NCBI GenBank assembly: GCA_030123605.1
Contig: CP126123.1
Span: forward strand, 3,687,237 to 3,751,236
Reading direction: 5' to 3'
Length of the DNA stretch: 64,000 nt
Source: Nitrospira sp.
GTDB lineage: Bacteria; Nitrospirota; Nitrospiria; Nitrospirales; Nitrospiraceae
Position 1 is the stretch's first letter. Every line of letters begins with the position of its first letter. The position numbers and the translations under genes were made by a program. The notes below the pieces were generated by a model. It worked only from the letters and a program-made list of their open reading frames with translations. It did not search any database and was not told the origin of the DNA. Of this stretch, positions 1 through 9,479 are shown in pieces.

Positions 1-1158
1 CATCAGGTCGATGTCGTTCATTGTGAAGATGCGTATCTGTTGTTGCAGCCCAGGGGACCGCAGGGGGACTTCCCCTGTCATGAAAACGTGCGCATACACA
101 AACTGAAAAGCGGGTTCGGGTTCCTCTCCCCGCTCGTGACTCAGCAAACGGGATATCCGGGTCTGAAGAACCCGCATCTCAAGGAGATGCTTGAGTCGAA
201 TGCGTACGATGTCATCCACTTTCACAATATGTCTTTGATCGGCATAACGGCGCTCCGTTATGGAAACGCCGTCAAGCTCTATACCACCCACGAGCATTGG
301 CTGGTGTGTCCCATGCACGTGCTCTGGAAGAACAACAAGGAACTGTGTGTCGAAAAAAGTTGCTTCTTCTGCACGCTGGCTTGGAAGCGCCCACCGCAGC
401 TCTGGCGGTATACGGGACTCCTCGAACGTATGCTGAAACATGTTGATCACTTCATTTCGCCGAGTCGATTTACAAAACAGAAGCATTTGGAGCAGGGGCT
501 TGATATTCCCATTACCCACATTCCGTACTTTCTGCCCAAGCGACCGGCAGATGATTCCGACCGACAGGAGGAAGTCTCGTTCTCACCACGTTCGCACGAG
601 TTTTTGTTCGTGGGAAGACTGGAAAAAATCAAGGGTGTGCAACACCTGATTCCCCTGTTTCGGCGCAGGCCTACGTATCGCCTGTACATCGCGGGAGACG
701 GAACCTATGCCTCAGAGCTCAAAGCACTGGCGAATGGAGCTCAGAACATCAGGTTTTTGGGGCGTTGCAGCCACGAACAGTTAGCCGCATTGTATCGGAC
801 GGCGAATGCCGTCATCGTCCCGTCGATTTGTTATGAAGTCTTCGGGATCATCATCATCGAGGCCTTCTCGTACAAGACTCCTGTGATCGTCAACAACCTC
901 GGTGCTTTGCCGGAGGTGGTGCATGATAGCGGCGGGGGACTTGTCTATACGGGCGAGGAAGAACTCGAACGAGCCGTTGATACCCTGGCGCAGGACCGTG
1001 CATTGCGAAACCGGCTTGGCCAACGTGGCTTCGAGGCCTATCTCAAGTATTGGACGGAGGAATACCACTGTGAGTTGTACTTCGGATTGATTCATGAGAT
1101 TCGAAAGTCGAAGAGCGGTCGCCCATACTCTCGCGCCTCTGCAGGGCCGGATCCGTGA
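1..1158 (+). CDS. Glycosyltransferase family 4 (5'-truncated by window)
   Basis: Transfers a sugar from a nucleotide-sugar donor, presumably to the lipid-linked repeat unit made by this locus, in the cytoplasm. The reading frame is already open at base 1, so the true start lies upstream; in-frame TTG/ATG codons near 40 are internal. The C-terminal half has the GT4 pattern: FLFVGRLEKIKG, then AGDG, then EVFGIIIIE, which is the EX7E donor-binding motif. The N-terminal acceptor domain has an unusual Cys cluster (CVEKSCFFC) after the THEHW motif, seen in some GT4 enzymes. The stop overlaps the next gene by four bases, indicating translational coupling. The family is clear; the sugar and linkage cannot be read from the sequence. 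Confidence 0.9.
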   Translation, partial: HQVDVVHCEDAYLLLQPRGPQGDFPCHENVRIHKLKSGFGFLSPLVTQQTGYPGLKNPHLKEMLESNAYDVIHFHNMSLIGITALRYGNAVKLYTTHEHWLVCPMHVLWKNNKELCVEKSCFFCTLAWKRPPQLWRYTGLLERMLKHVDHFISPSRFTKQKHLEQGLDIPITHIPYFLPKRPADDSDRQEEVSFSPRSHEFLFVGRLEKIKGVQHLIPLFRRRPTYRLYIAGDGTYASELKALANGAQNIRFLGRCSHEQLAALYRTANAVIVPSICYEVFGIIIIEAFSYKTPVIVNNLGALPEVVHDSGGGLVYTGEEELERAVDTLAQDRALRNRLGQRGFEAYLKYWTEEYHCELYFGLIHEIRKSKSGRPYSRASAGPDP

Positions 1159-1982
1159 CCGGTCGAAGGGAATGGGTGGTCTTGGAGGATTCCGGTGGTC
1201 GCATTCAGAGTGAGGAGGCTGTTGTGCCCGCAGGGCTGACTGCTGCAATCCCGATTCTGACTTACCATTCCATCGATTCGAGCGGATCGGTGATTTCGAC
1301 CGATGTGAACCAGTTTCGTCGGCACATGGAGTGCTTGGCTGAAAACAAGATTCGAGTCCTTCCGTTGCTTGAGGCAGTGTCTATCCTGAAACATCGTTCG
1401 ACTCTTCCTCGGAATGCCGTGGCCTTGACGTTTGACGATGGATTCCGCAACTTCTTTTCTTGTGCGCTCCCTATCTTGAAGAGATTTCAATTTCCAGCCA
1501 CCGTCTTTTTGGTGACCGGCCGTTCCGGAAAAGACAATCAATGGCGGGGACAATCTCCTGGCATCCCTCGATTGGAGTTGTTCGATTGGCAGGAAGTACG
1601 GGAAGCATCCCGCGAGGGGATCGACTTCGGCGTACATACCATCACACATCCCAACCTGGCCCGTCTTTCGCGCGAGGAACTCGCAAGAGAAATCATCGAG
1701 CCTCAGCAGGTCATCTCTGAACAAGTGGGGAGCCCGCCGCGTGTGTTTGCCTATCCCTATGGGATCCATACCCCGGCGGCGGAGCAAATTGTTTGTCAGG
1801 CTTATGAAGCCGCATGCTCGGTGGAAATGGGGTTTGCCTCTCATGACAGTCATCCTTATCGACTCCCACGCATCGACATGTATTACTTTTCCCGAAATGA
1901 CCTGTTCAAGTGGTGCGGAACATCCGTGTTTCGCCACTATGTCGGCCTGCGACGATTTCTACGACGGTTACGGGCTCATTAA
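1155..1982 (+). CDS. Polysaccharide deacetylase (NodB fold, CE4)
   Basis: Metal-dependent removal of N- or O-acetyl groups from a glycan. Visible CE4 motifs are ILTYHSID near the N-terminus, ALTFDDGF (catalytic/metal Asp pair), FGVHTITH (HxxxH metal ligands) and FAYPYG. The GTG start at 1155 overlaps the preceding stop (GTGA). A second GTG at 1224 would remove about 23 residues that precede the conserved fold, so the exact start is open. There is no signal peptide or membrane segment, so it probably acts in the cytoplasm on precursors, unlike exported family members. At 275 aa it is a normal single-domain length. Confidence 0.85.
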   Translation: MTGRREWVVLEDSGGRIQSEEAVVPAGLTAAIPILTYHSIDSSGSVISTDVNQFRRHMECLAENKIRVLPLLEAVSILKHRSTLPRNAVALTFDDGFRNFFSCALPILKRFQFPATVFLVTGRSGKDNQWRGQSPGIPRLELFDWQEVREASREGIDFGVHTITHPNLARLSREELAREIIEPQQVISEQVGSPPRVFAYPYGIHTPAAEQIVCQAYEAACSVEMGFASHDSHPYRLPRIDMYYFSRNDLFKWCGTSVFRHYVGLRRFLRRLRAH

Positions 1983-1985
1983 GCA

Positions 1986-3716
1986 ATGGATAGGCCGACC
2001 AAGCAAAATGTCGCCGTGCTGATCGGCCTCGTTCTGATCCTGATAGGCGTGACGGCTCCATCGGGCGGAGTGATTGAATTTGTGCGTGGGACGTCGCTCC
2101 AGGATATTCCGGCCCAATCGACGGGCAAATTGTTGCAGGGAGCGATGTGGTTTAAGGGAGGGCTGATCCTGCTTGGGCTTGCCGTCATCGGACTCTTCAA
2201 GGTGGTGGCTCACAATGGTGCCGACACGATCGGACGAATCGAGGCAGAACAAGTGCAGCGTCCTCGGATTGCCGTGGTCGCCGCCATACTCCTTGTAGGA
2301 ATCGTGTTGAGGGTGCATGGGTTGGATCAGGGCTTGTGGTATGACGAAATTACCGCGTACGTCAAATATGTGCGTATGCCGATCGGCACATTGCTGACGA
2401 CCTATGATTCGGAGAATCAGCATTTTCTGTATACGCTCTTTGCCCATGCCTGTATCGCATGGTTTGGGGACAGCAGTTGGGCGGTGCGCGTGCCCGCGGT
2501 GATTTTTGGCGTCGGAAGCCTTCTCGGCGTGTATCTTGTGGGGCGTCAGCTTCTCAGTGAACTTGAAGCCCTCTTGGCGACAGCGCTGCTGGTGTTCTCC
2601 TATCACCACATTTGGTTCAGTCAGAATGCCCGCGGATACACAGGGGTGATGTTCTTTGCCATGATGGCCACGTGGGCGTTTCTTCGTGGCTTACGGGAGA
2701 ATACGGTCACGTGGTGGTGTTGGTATGCGGTGGCCGCTGCGGCCGGAGTTTTCGTGCATGTGACCATGGCGTTTGTGATCGCCAGCCACTTGCTGATTTA
2801 TTGTGCGCGCCTCCTGTCGTCTCAGAATTGGCGCCACAGGGTGGCGTGGCGAGGAATGTTGTACGGATTCGTCATGGGGGGGTTGCTCACATTCCAACTG
2901 CATGCCTTGGTGATGCCGCAAATATTAAGTCAAATCGGACAGAAGACGAACGTTCAAGCTTGGAACAATCCGTTCTGGACTGTGATCGAGATGGTCAGAG
3001 GAATCCAGGTGGGAGTCAAAGGCGGTCTAGCGGTCCTCGCAGCAGCACTGATGCTGTTCGGTTTCGGTGTCTGGAAAATGGGCAGAACGTCAGGGCTCAT
3101 GCTCGCGCTGTTGCTTCTTCCAGCCGCGCTTGGAACTGCGGTCGTGTTGGGGATTGGACATCCGTTGTGGCCGCGATTCTTCTTTTTCCTGTCGGGCTTC
3201 GTCGCGTTGGTCGTTGTCCATGGCGTCATGATCCTGGCTGCTTCAATTTCCAAGATGCTCAAGATGTCGCATGCGAAGGGGCTGGTGTTGGGAACAGGCT
3301 TGTCGTTGATGGTTATCTTGGGATCGGCCGTTTCCGTGCCTGCGGTCTATGCGCCGAAACAGGATTATCGCAGCGCGCTGGGTTATGTGGAGCGTAATAG
3401 GACCCCAGAGGATGCGGTCGTGGCGGTAGGATTGGCGCAGTTTCCCTACAAACAGTTTTTTGAGACGAACTGGACCACCGCAGAAACACTTGAGGAGTTG
3501 AATGCCATTCGGGCACGGACCAACCGAACATGGGTCGTGATGACGATGCCCATGCATCTTGAAGCCTATGCTCCGGACATTTGGAGCAGCCTGCAATCCG
3601 AGTTTCTCCTGCAAACGGTGTTTCCTGGAACGCTGGGTGACGGGGCTGTGTACGTCTATCGTGTCGATCGCAAAGTCGCATCGATCGCGGATGCTCAAGA
3701 ATCATCCCGCAGATGA
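1986..3716 (+). CDS. GT-C membrane glycosyltransferase (PMT/ArnT-like, GT39/GT83 type)
   Basis: Multi-spanning membrane enzyme of the family that transfers sugars from polyprenyl-phosphate donors on the outer face of the inner membrane. After two N-terminal helices the sequence RVHGLDQGLWYDEITAY carries the catalytic Asp-Glu of the first periplasmic loop (about residues 120-121), typical of ArnT/PMT relatives. Many hydrophobic helices follow and a soluble C-terminal tail of about 120 residues. It begins 3 bases after the deacetylase stop and overlaps the following GT2 gene by four bases. The pairing with a dolichol-phosphate-mannose-synthase-like GT2 immediately downstream fits a donor-maker/donor-user pair (inference). 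Confidence 0.8.
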   Translation: MDRPTKQNVAVLIGLVLILIGVTAPSGGVIEFVRGTSLQDIPAQSTGKLLQGAMWFKGGLILLGLAVIGLFKVVAHNGADTIGRIEAEQVQRPRIAVVAAILLVGIVLRVHGLDQGLWYDEITAYVKYVRMPIGTLLTTYDSENQHFLYTLFAHACIAWFGDSSWAVRVPAVIFGVGSLLGVYLVGRQLLSELEALLATALLVFSYHHIWFSQNARGYTGVMFFAMMATWAFLRGLRENTVTWWCWYAVAAAAGVFVHVTMAFVIASHLLIYCARLLSSQNWRHRVAWRGMLYGFVMGGLLTFQLHALVMPQILSQIGQKTNVQAWNNPFWTVIEMVRGIQVGVKGGLAVLAAALMLFGFGVWKMGRTSGLMLALLLLPAALGTAVVLGIGHPLWPRFFFFLSGFVALVVVHGVMILAASISKMLKMSHAKGLVLGTGLSLMVILGSAVSVPAVYAPKQDYRSALGYVERNRTPEDAVVAVGLAQFPYKQFFETNWTTAETLEELNAIRARTNRTWVVMTMPMHLEAYAPDIWSSLQSEFLLQTVFPGTLGDGAVYVYRVDRKVASIADAQESSRR

Positions 3717-4795
3717 CGCCACGTTTGAAAGGAAAAAGGACCGGCCCTGCCATGGAGGATCGAAACAACGCAGCCTCCGCGCGGGAACTTCGCGAAGCGG
3801 AAAGGGGTGTCTCCGTGGTCATTCCGGCGTTCAACGAGGAAGCCTCGGTAGGCGCTGAAGTGGAAGCGATCAGACAAGTCATGAGCCGAAACGATACTCC
3901 TTTTGAAATTATTGTCGTCGATGACGCATCGACAGACCGGACAGCGACCGTCGCCATGCGGGACGGCGCCCGTGTGTTCAAACACATGGAGAATCGAGGG
4001 TACGGCGCCGCCATCAAGACCGGCATTCGGGGGGCGTTGTACGACACGATCGTCATCACTGATGCCGACGGGACCTATCCGGCCGATCAGATCCCGCATT
4101 TGATCGAAAAACTGAAAACTGCGGACATGGTGGTCGGCGCCAGAATAGGAGAAGAGGTACATATCCCATTGATTCGGCGTCCCGCGAAGTGGTTGCTGAG
4201 AAGACTGGCCCAGCATATCGCCGGACAGCCGATCCCGGATTTGAATTCCGGCCTGCGCGCATTCCGCCGGCAGGCCATTGAGCCCTACTTTCCGATGTTG
4301 TCCAATCGGTTCTCATTCACCACGACCTCGACGTTGGCGTTGCTGGGCGATGACTTCAGGGTGGTGTATCACACGATCAATTATTATAAGCGCATCGGCA
4401 CGTCGAAAATTCGGCCTCATCACTTCATGGATTTTGTCATCTTGGTGCTGAGAATGGCCATGCTGTTTCAGCCTTTGAAAGTATTTGTGCCACTTGCCGC
4501 GGTATCGATCGGCATCGGGGTGATGAAATCGATCATCGATGTGCTGCTGGTCATGGAGAGAGTCGCGACATTCGGATGGGCGACCTTCTATCAGCCGGTC
4601 TTATCGACGTCCGCCCTGCTGCTGTTTCTGGCCGGATTGCAATTTTTGGCGATCGGAATGGTCGCCGACGGCGTGCTCCGCAGGCTGTCCTATCAGTCAA
4701 GGGGACCGGGCCAGCCTCAGGCGACCAAAGTATGTGAGGTGACACACGCCATGGTCGAGGAAACAGAATTGAAGCGACCGGATGAGAAGCTGTGA
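3713..4795 (+). CDS. Glycosyltransferase family 2, polyprenyl-phosphate sugar synthase-like
   Basis: GT2 enzyme with VVIPAFNEEASV, IIVVDDASTD and ITDADGTYP (DXD metal/donor site), followed by two hydrophobic segments at the C-terminus (about residues 255-330). This architecture is that of DPM1/GtrB-like enzymes that load a sugar onto a polyprenyl phosphate. The ATG at 3713 overlaps the previous stop; an in-frame ATG at 3752 has a better purine-rich sequence upstream (GGAAAAAGGA) and would shorten the protein by 13 residues. It likely supplies lipid-linked sugar to the GT-C enzymes of the locus. Confidence 0.87.
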   Translation: MTPRLKGKRTGPAMEDRNNAASARELREAERGVSVVIPAFNEEASVGAEVEAIRQVMSRNDTPFEIIVVDDASTDRTATVAMRDGARVFKHMENRGYGAAIKTGIRGALYDTIVITDADGTYPADQIPHLIEKLKTADMVVGARIGEEVHIPLIRRPAKWLLRRLAQHIAGQPIPDLNSGLRAFRRQAIEPYFPMLSNRFSFTTTSTLALLGDDFRVVYHTINYYKRIGTSKIRPHHFMDFVILVLRMAMLFQPLKVFVPLAAVSIGIGVMKSIIDVLLVMERVATFGWATFYQPVLSTSALLLFLAGLQFLAIGMVADGVLRRLSYQSRGPGQPQATKVCEVTHAMVEETELKRPDEKL

Positions 4796-4835
4796 ACTGA
4801 AGATCACCGACGGCGACGTCTAGAGGATTCGAGGG

Positions 4836-5405
4836 ATGGAATCATATCGTGTGATCCTGGCCGCGGGGCTGATGATTCACAAACTGGTATGGGAAGTGTT
4901 GCGGCCGCGGGCTGTGAAAGGGCAGGAAGGTTCGAGGGAGATCTCTCCCACTGTGGTCTTGATCAAGTTTGTGAAGCTGTGTGTCTTGGGGTTTTTGATT
5001 TTCCAGAGCCTGTTCCTTCAATTGCTGCCTATCGCACATGATCCTTCGGGCCTTCGGGTGATCGGAATGTGCCTGTTCGGGAGCGGGCTAGGGATTGCCA
5101 TCTTGGGGAGGATCCAGTTGGGGGAAAATTGGGTGGATCTCGAGGAGTATCAGGTCGTGCCCGGGCAGGCCCTGGTGACCAAGGGGATCTATGGGTATGT
5201 CAGGCACCCCATTTATACAGGAGATATTCTCCTTCTCATAGGACTCCAACTCGCCTTGAATTCGTGGCTCGTCATAGCCGCGATGATTCCGGCAGCGGTG
5301 GCTGTACGAAATGTTCAGGCTGAGGAGAGAATCTTAGTGCGTGCGTTTCCCGGCTATGCGGAGTACCGCCGCCGGACGAAGAAGTTCATTCCTTTCGTGT
5401 TCTGA
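4836..5405 (+). CDS. Isoprenylcysteine carboxyl methyltransferase (ICMT)-family membrane methyltransferase
   Basis: Small integral-membrane SAM-dependent methyltransferase. Four or five hydrophobic helices are seen; the C-terminal SAM-binding signature GYVRHPIYTGD followed by EERILVRAFPGYAEYRRR is the hallmark of the ICMT/PEMT fold. In bacteria lacking prenylated proteins these enzymes methylate lipids or other small membrane substrates, and the substrate here is unknown. Its position inside a glycan operon suggests methylation of a carboxylate or lipid carrier (inference). A GAGGG lies just upstream of the ATG. Confidence 0.8.
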   Translation: MESYRVILAAGLMIHKLVWEVLRPRAVKGQEGSREISPTVVLIKFVKLCVLGFLIFQSLFLQLLPIAHDPSGLRVIGMCLFGSGLGIAILGRIQLGENWVDLEEYQVVPGQALVTKGIYGYVRHPIYTGDILLLIGLQLALNSWLVIAAMIPAAVAVRNVQAEERILVRAFPGYAEYRRRTKKFIPFVF

Positions 5406-5448
5406 CACCGGCGGCTTTGAAAACGATGGTTCGATCATCGATGCATCC

Positions 5449-6999
5449 ATGAAGGAGGTTGGGAGACATCCCCGTGAGGCAGAGCGCCAGAGGGGCGCTC
5501 CGGCGCGTTGGTCTGTCCGCGAGACCGCCGTCCGGTTGTTTTTGACGTGCTGGATCATCTACGCCCTCCATTTTTCAACGAACATCGTCAGAGAGATTTA
5601 TTTGACGTTGAGCATCGGAGATCATGTGTCGTTTCGAGTGGATGAATATGCCGGTCTTCACCCCGATCTTTTTGAGAAGGCCGGCTATGGGTGGCACATA
5701 GGGAGCAATCCGGGAGTGTCGATGCTGGCCGCTGTGCCATATGCAGTGGCGAGGCCGGCCATCGATATCATCGTGCGGCATGTGCAAGAGGGGCGCGAAC
5801 AGAAGCATCAGACTCCACCCGAGTACGACTCGCCGTGGCCCATGGCGAGAAAATTCTACGAGGAATCGTGGAAGCGAGGCTATGACGTCAAATTTGTGCT
5901 GGGGAGCTTGGTGATGCAGGTGTTGTGCATGGCGCCGAGTTCGGCGTTGGGCGTGGTCACCATGTTTCTCGTGCTCCAAAGGTTGCTCCAGGCCGAAAAA
6001 ATCGCCTTATGGCTTGCGCTGTTGTATGCCTTCGGCACACCCGTCTTCTTTCGAACGGGTTATCTCAACCATAATCTCATGCTGGGGCATATCGCCTTTT
6101 GGGGATTCCTGCTTATTTGGAATCCATTCGGTTGGTCTCGCGAGAGTCTCCGGGTGAGATATGTGTGGACAGGCGCGGCTGGTGGAACGGCGCTGCTATT
6201 CGACTACAGCGGCGGCATCTTCCTCATCGCCCTGTGTCTCTATGGATTTGTGAAGGCCTACCAGGAGGAATCTCTCCTGACGGGGGTGAGGCTATCCATC
6301 TGGTATGTCGTCGGAGCATTGGGGCCGGTGTGCTTGCTCTGGTTCTATCAGTGGCAGAGTTTCGGGCATCCGTTCTTCCCGGGGCAACATTGGATGCCTC
6401 CCGTTCAGTGGATCGAGCGCGGCTATCAGGGATTCGGCTGGCCACAGGTCGAATTGCTGACCTTGCTCCTCTTCGATTATCGGTACGGATTATTCATCAC
6501 CAGCCCGCTCATGCTGTTGGCTTTTGTCGCCGCGCGACCTGCCTCCGCCGCGACAGCGCGCCTAGCGTCTCGGGAACTGTGGTTCATCCTCATCACATTC
6601 GTCGCCTTGTGGCTTTTCTTCGGTGGGGTGAATTATACGAGGCTCCAATTCAACACCGGGATCCGGTACTTGAGTCCTATCTTTCCCTTTCTCTTTATTC
6701 CGGTCGCTGTCACCCTTGCGCAATGGTCTGCGCGATGGGTGTTGCTGATCGGCGTCGTCTCCATCGCGCAAAACTGGGCATTGGCGATGTATCGAGATGT
6801 CGAGCGGGGGCTGGGGGTTTTGGACCCGGTCTTCCATGTGTTCGCGGGAGGATTTCAGCTCCCTCTGCTGACGACGTTGTCTCGCTTCAAGGCCCAATTC
6901 GGTGAGGTGTTTGTGAACGGTCCGTCCCCACTACCTCTGTTTGTCCTCACGGGTGCGCTGTTGTATGTCATATGGTCTGCACGCTCGGAACCAATGTAA
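5449..6999 (+). CDS. Large polytopic membrane protein, GT-C-like
   Basis: About 516 residues with ten or more hydrophobic helices from residue 20 onward. I chose ATG 5449 because the open frame upstream overlaps the ICMT gene and encodes polar, unlikely sequence; the 5449 start gives MKEVGRH and then the first helix. I see no unambiguous catalytic motif. A charged extracytoplasmic loop follows the first helix, as in GT-C glycosyltransferases, and the family is suggested by context and topology only. It could instead be a polymerase-like (Wzy) protein. Confidence 0.65.
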   Translation: MKEVGRHPREAERQRGAPARWSVRETAVRLFLTCWIIYALHFSTNIVREIYLTLSIGDHVSFRVDEYAGLHPDLFEKAGYGWHIGSNPGVSMLAAVPYAVARPAIDIIVRHVQEGREQKHQTPPEYDSPWPMARKFYEESWKRGYDVKFVLGSLVMQVLCMAPSSALGVVTMFLVLQRLLQAEKIALWLALLYAFGTPVFFRTGYLNHNLMLGHIAFWGFLLIWNPFGWSRESLRVRYVWTGAAGGTALLFDYSGGIFLIALCLYGFVKAYQEESLLTGVRLSIWYVVGALGPVCLLWFYQWQSFGHPFFPGQHWMPPVQWIERGYQGFGWPQVELLTLLLFDYRYGLFITSPLMLLAFVAARPASAATARLASRELWFILITFVALWLFFGGVNYTRLQFNTGIRYLSPIFPFLFIPVAVTLAQWSARWVLLIGVVSIAQNWALAMYRDVERGLGVLDPVFHVFAGGFQLPLLTTLSRFKAQFGEVFVNGPSPLPLFVLTGALLYVIWSARSEPM

Positions 7000-7049
7000 C
7001 CATCATTCTCTGAGGATCGAGATCCATTTTGGTGAGGGAGGCTTGGGCA

Positions 7050-8078
7050 ATGCCACAGGGACTTTATGCAGAACAAGAGCCCGATTCTGCCGTCGGGTCG
7101 CTTCTCTCCGTCGTCGTCCCCGTGTATAACGAAAGAGAAGGCCTGCAAGAATTTTATGATCGAACCAAACGGGTGCTCCTTGATGTGAACGGGCTGGACC
7201 ATGAAATCATTTTCGTCGACGACGGAAGCTGTGACGGTTCGGCGCAGGTGATCACGCAATTTGTCGGACAGGATGCGCGAGTTCGTCTGTTGAAACTTTC
7301 GAGAAATTTCGGACATCAAATTGCGATTACTGCGGGGATCGATGCCGCTCGCGGACACGCGGTGGTCGTCATCGATGCGGACCTCCAGGATCCCCCCGAG
7401 GTCATCGTGCGGTTCATCGAAAAGTGGAAGGAAGGATACGATGTGGTCTATGGCGTGCGAGAAACGCGTGATGGCGAGACCTTGTTGAAAGTCTGGACCG
7501 CCTCGATCTTTTATCGAATTTTGAAGGCGTTGATCAATCTTGATATCCCCGTAGACGTAGGTGATTTCCGTCTCATGAGCAGGCGGGTGGTCGAACATCT
7601 CAAAGCGATGCAGGAACGGGACCGATTCGTACGCGGATTAGTCAGTTGGATCGGCTTCATGCAGATCGGCCTGACATATCACAGAGACAAACGGTACGCG
7701 GGAGAGACCAAGTATCCTTATCGGAAAATGATCCGCTTCGCGCTGGACGGAATCACGTCCTTTTCCAGTATCCCTTTGAAGATGGCGACCATCATGGGGT
7801 ACCTCACTTCGCTGGTCGCCTTTGCCTATGCCTGTTCCGTTATCGTGCAGAAATTCATGGGCTACACGGTGCAAGGTTGGGCGACGATCATGGTGGGATT
7901 GTTGTTTCTCGGAGGAGTGCAGTTGATCTGTTTGGGTATCCTTGGTGAGTATATCGGAAGGATATTCAATGAAACGAAGGGAAGGCCGCTGTATATCATC
8001 GATCACGAAGCGCGGAGTGATCGACCGAGGTACGGTCTTCCTGATCGAGCCGCGAGCGGATCCTTCTCGAAGGATTGA
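7050..8078 (+). CDS. Polyprenyl-phosphate glycosyltransferase (GT2, GtrB/ArnC-like)
   Basis: GT2 domain with VVVPVYNEREGL, EIIFVDDGSCDGS and VVVIDADLQDPPE, then KYPYRKMIRFALDGITSFS and two C-terminal membrane helices ending in GEYIGRIFNETKGRPLYII. This whole arrangement is diagnostic of the GtrB/ArnC/DPM1 type that makes undecaprenyl-phosphate-linked sugars at the cytoplasmic face. The ATG at 7050 is preferred over an in-frame TTG at 7029 because GAGGGAGG sits about ten bases before it. The stop overlaps the next gene. Confidence 0.9.
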   Translation: MPQGLYAEQEPDSAVGSLLSVVVPVYNEREGLQEFYDRTKRVLLDVNGLDHEIIFVDDGSCDGSAQVITQFVGQDARVRLLKLSRNFGHQIAITAGIDAARGHAVVVIDADLQDPPEVIVRFIEKWKEGYDVVYGVRETRDGETLLKVWTASIFYRILKALINLDIPVDVGDFRLMSRRVVEHLKAMQERDRFVRGLVSWIGFMQIGLTYHRDKRYAGETKYPYRKMIRFALDGITSFSSIPLKMATIMGYLTSLVAFAYACSVIVQKFMGYTVQGWATIMVGLLFLGGVQLICLGILGEYIGRIFNETKGRPLYIIDHEARSDRPRYGLPDRAASGSFSKD

Positions 8079-9049
8079 CGGAGCGCCGTTCTGCAACCGA
8101 TTGGGCAGCCGTGGCTATTTTCATTACCGGATGCAATGGATTCATCGGAACCAGGTTGCTCCGACAGCTGTTACCTCACATTTCCGAGAGAGTTTATTGC
8201 CTCGTCCATTCACGAGTGGACGTGTTTCGTGCCATGCAATTCTCTCGAGCCGTCGACATTGTCGAAGGCGGGATGAATGATGTGGTCGCCTATGCCGCTT
8301 GCCTCGCTCGCTGCGACACGGTGGTTCATCTCGCGGCGGCCACAGGAAATGCCGGGCCCCGGCAATTTGAAGAAGTCAATGTGCAGGGAACCGCACGGTT
8401 GCTGGACGCATGTCGACGAGGCGGCGTCAGGAACATTGTGTTTCTCAGCACCATTGCGGTAACGTTTTCCGACAAAAAACGATATTACTACGCGCAATCC
8501 AAGCAGGAAGCGGAGCGGTTGGTGAAGGACAGCGGCCTTAATTTTCTGATCGTGCGCCCGACGATCGTGGTGGGAGCCGGGGGGAAAGCGTGGGAGGGCC
8601 TGATGAAGCTGGCAGCGTTTCCTTGTGTCGTTGTGTTCGGGGATGGTAGGCCTCTCGTTCAACCCATCTATGTGGACGACCTTGTAAAGATCATCGGCGA
8701 CATGATTCTGGCCAAACGATATCGCAATGAGATTCTGGAGATGGGAGGTCCTGAACGGCTGTCGATGATCGAGTTTCTTCGACGCATCCATCGGGCGCAT
8801 TCGGGAAAAGAGCCCTTCGGCATCCTCAAAATTCCGTTGGGGATGCTGACCGCCGTGCTGACTCTTGTTGAAACCGTGGTCGGACCGAGAGGGCCGCTTT
8901 CCGTCGGTCAATTGGCATCATTTAAGAACGATGGTTGTGCCGATACCCGCAACATGCCCCCCGGCAACGGTGCGACTACGACCATCGCTCGCATGATCAT
9001 GTTGGCGCTACGAAAAGAGCGGGACACGCGGCATGGCCTTACAGCCTGA
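8075..9049 (+). CDS. NAD-dependent epimerase/dehydratase (extended SDR)
   Basis: Rossmann-fold sugar-nucleotide enzyme: IFITGCNGFIGTRL (NAD-binding GxxGxxG), VVHLAAATGN, and a YAQSK catalytic Tyr-Lys pair. It could begin at TTG 8075 (overlapping the upstream stop) or GTG 8111, which gives the usual M-x-IFITG start; I kept the longer form with low certainty. The specific reaction (4-epimerase, dehydratase or reductase) cannot be decided. The gene runs 17 bases into the next small gene. Confidence 0.85.
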   Translation: MTERRSATDWAAVAIFITGCNGFIGTRLLRQLLPHISERVYCLVHSRVDVFRAMQFSRAVDIVEGGMNDVVAYAACLARCDTVVHLAAATGNAGPRQFEEVNVQGTARLLDACRRGGVRNIVFLSTIAVTFSDKKRYYYAQSKQEAERLVKDSGLNFLIVRPTIVVGAGGKAWEGLMKLAAFPCVVVFGDGRPLVQPIYVDDLVKIIGDMILAKRYRNEILEMGGPERLSMIEFLRRIHRAHSGKEPFGILKIPLGMLTAVLTLVETVVGPRGPLSVGQLASFKNDGCADTRNMPPGNGATTTIARMIMLALRKERDTRHGLTA

Positions 9050-9479
9050 TCTGAACCGAGAGTGCGAACTTTTTAGCGAATACCTGATCGATCTAAGACC
9101 GAGTGACTATGTCCTGAGGAAGTATCAAGAGGCGCATCACCTCGGACATCCGTCTGTGGGTCGGTCGGTGCAACGGTTCGATCACATCCTCATGCGGCTT
9201 GCCCTCAGACACGTGTTCAGCTTGAGGCTTGCCGATACCTACTCCGGTCTTTTCTATAAAGAGGCCCTTCTCAGACGGAAGTTGGTCTTGCTCCTTGCCA
9301 TTTTGGAATGTTCTCCGGATGCCTTTGATCGGCTCGATCGACCGGACCTGCATGCCCAATCGACTCTGTATCGCCGGCTGGTCATCAAGGGGGTCACGCT
9401 TGTCGCGACCGCTCTCCTCGCCGTCCTCCTCCTGGCACCGATACATGTGGCTTGCAACATTTCTCGGCAGCGACGATGA
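9033..9479 (+). CDS. Hypothetical protein with C-terminal membrane anchor
   Basis: 148 residues; no family recognised. The first 110 residues are charged and mostly helical (LRKYQEAHHLGHPSVG is typical), and one hydrophobic helix follows (about residues 118-138: VTLVATALLAVLLLAP). It overlaps the epimerase upstream by 17 bases and the GMC oxidoreductase downstream by four, so it is probably translated together with them. Small membrane subunits accompany some bacterial GMC dehydrogenases; that role here is a guess from position only. Confidence 0.65.
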   Translation: MALQPDLNRECELFSEYLIDLRPSDYVLRKYQEAHHLGHPSVGRSVQRFDHILMRLALRHVFSLRLADTYSGLFYKEALLRRKLVLLLAILECSPDAFDRLDRPDLHAQSTLYRRLVIKGVTLVATALLAVLLLAPIHVACNISRQRR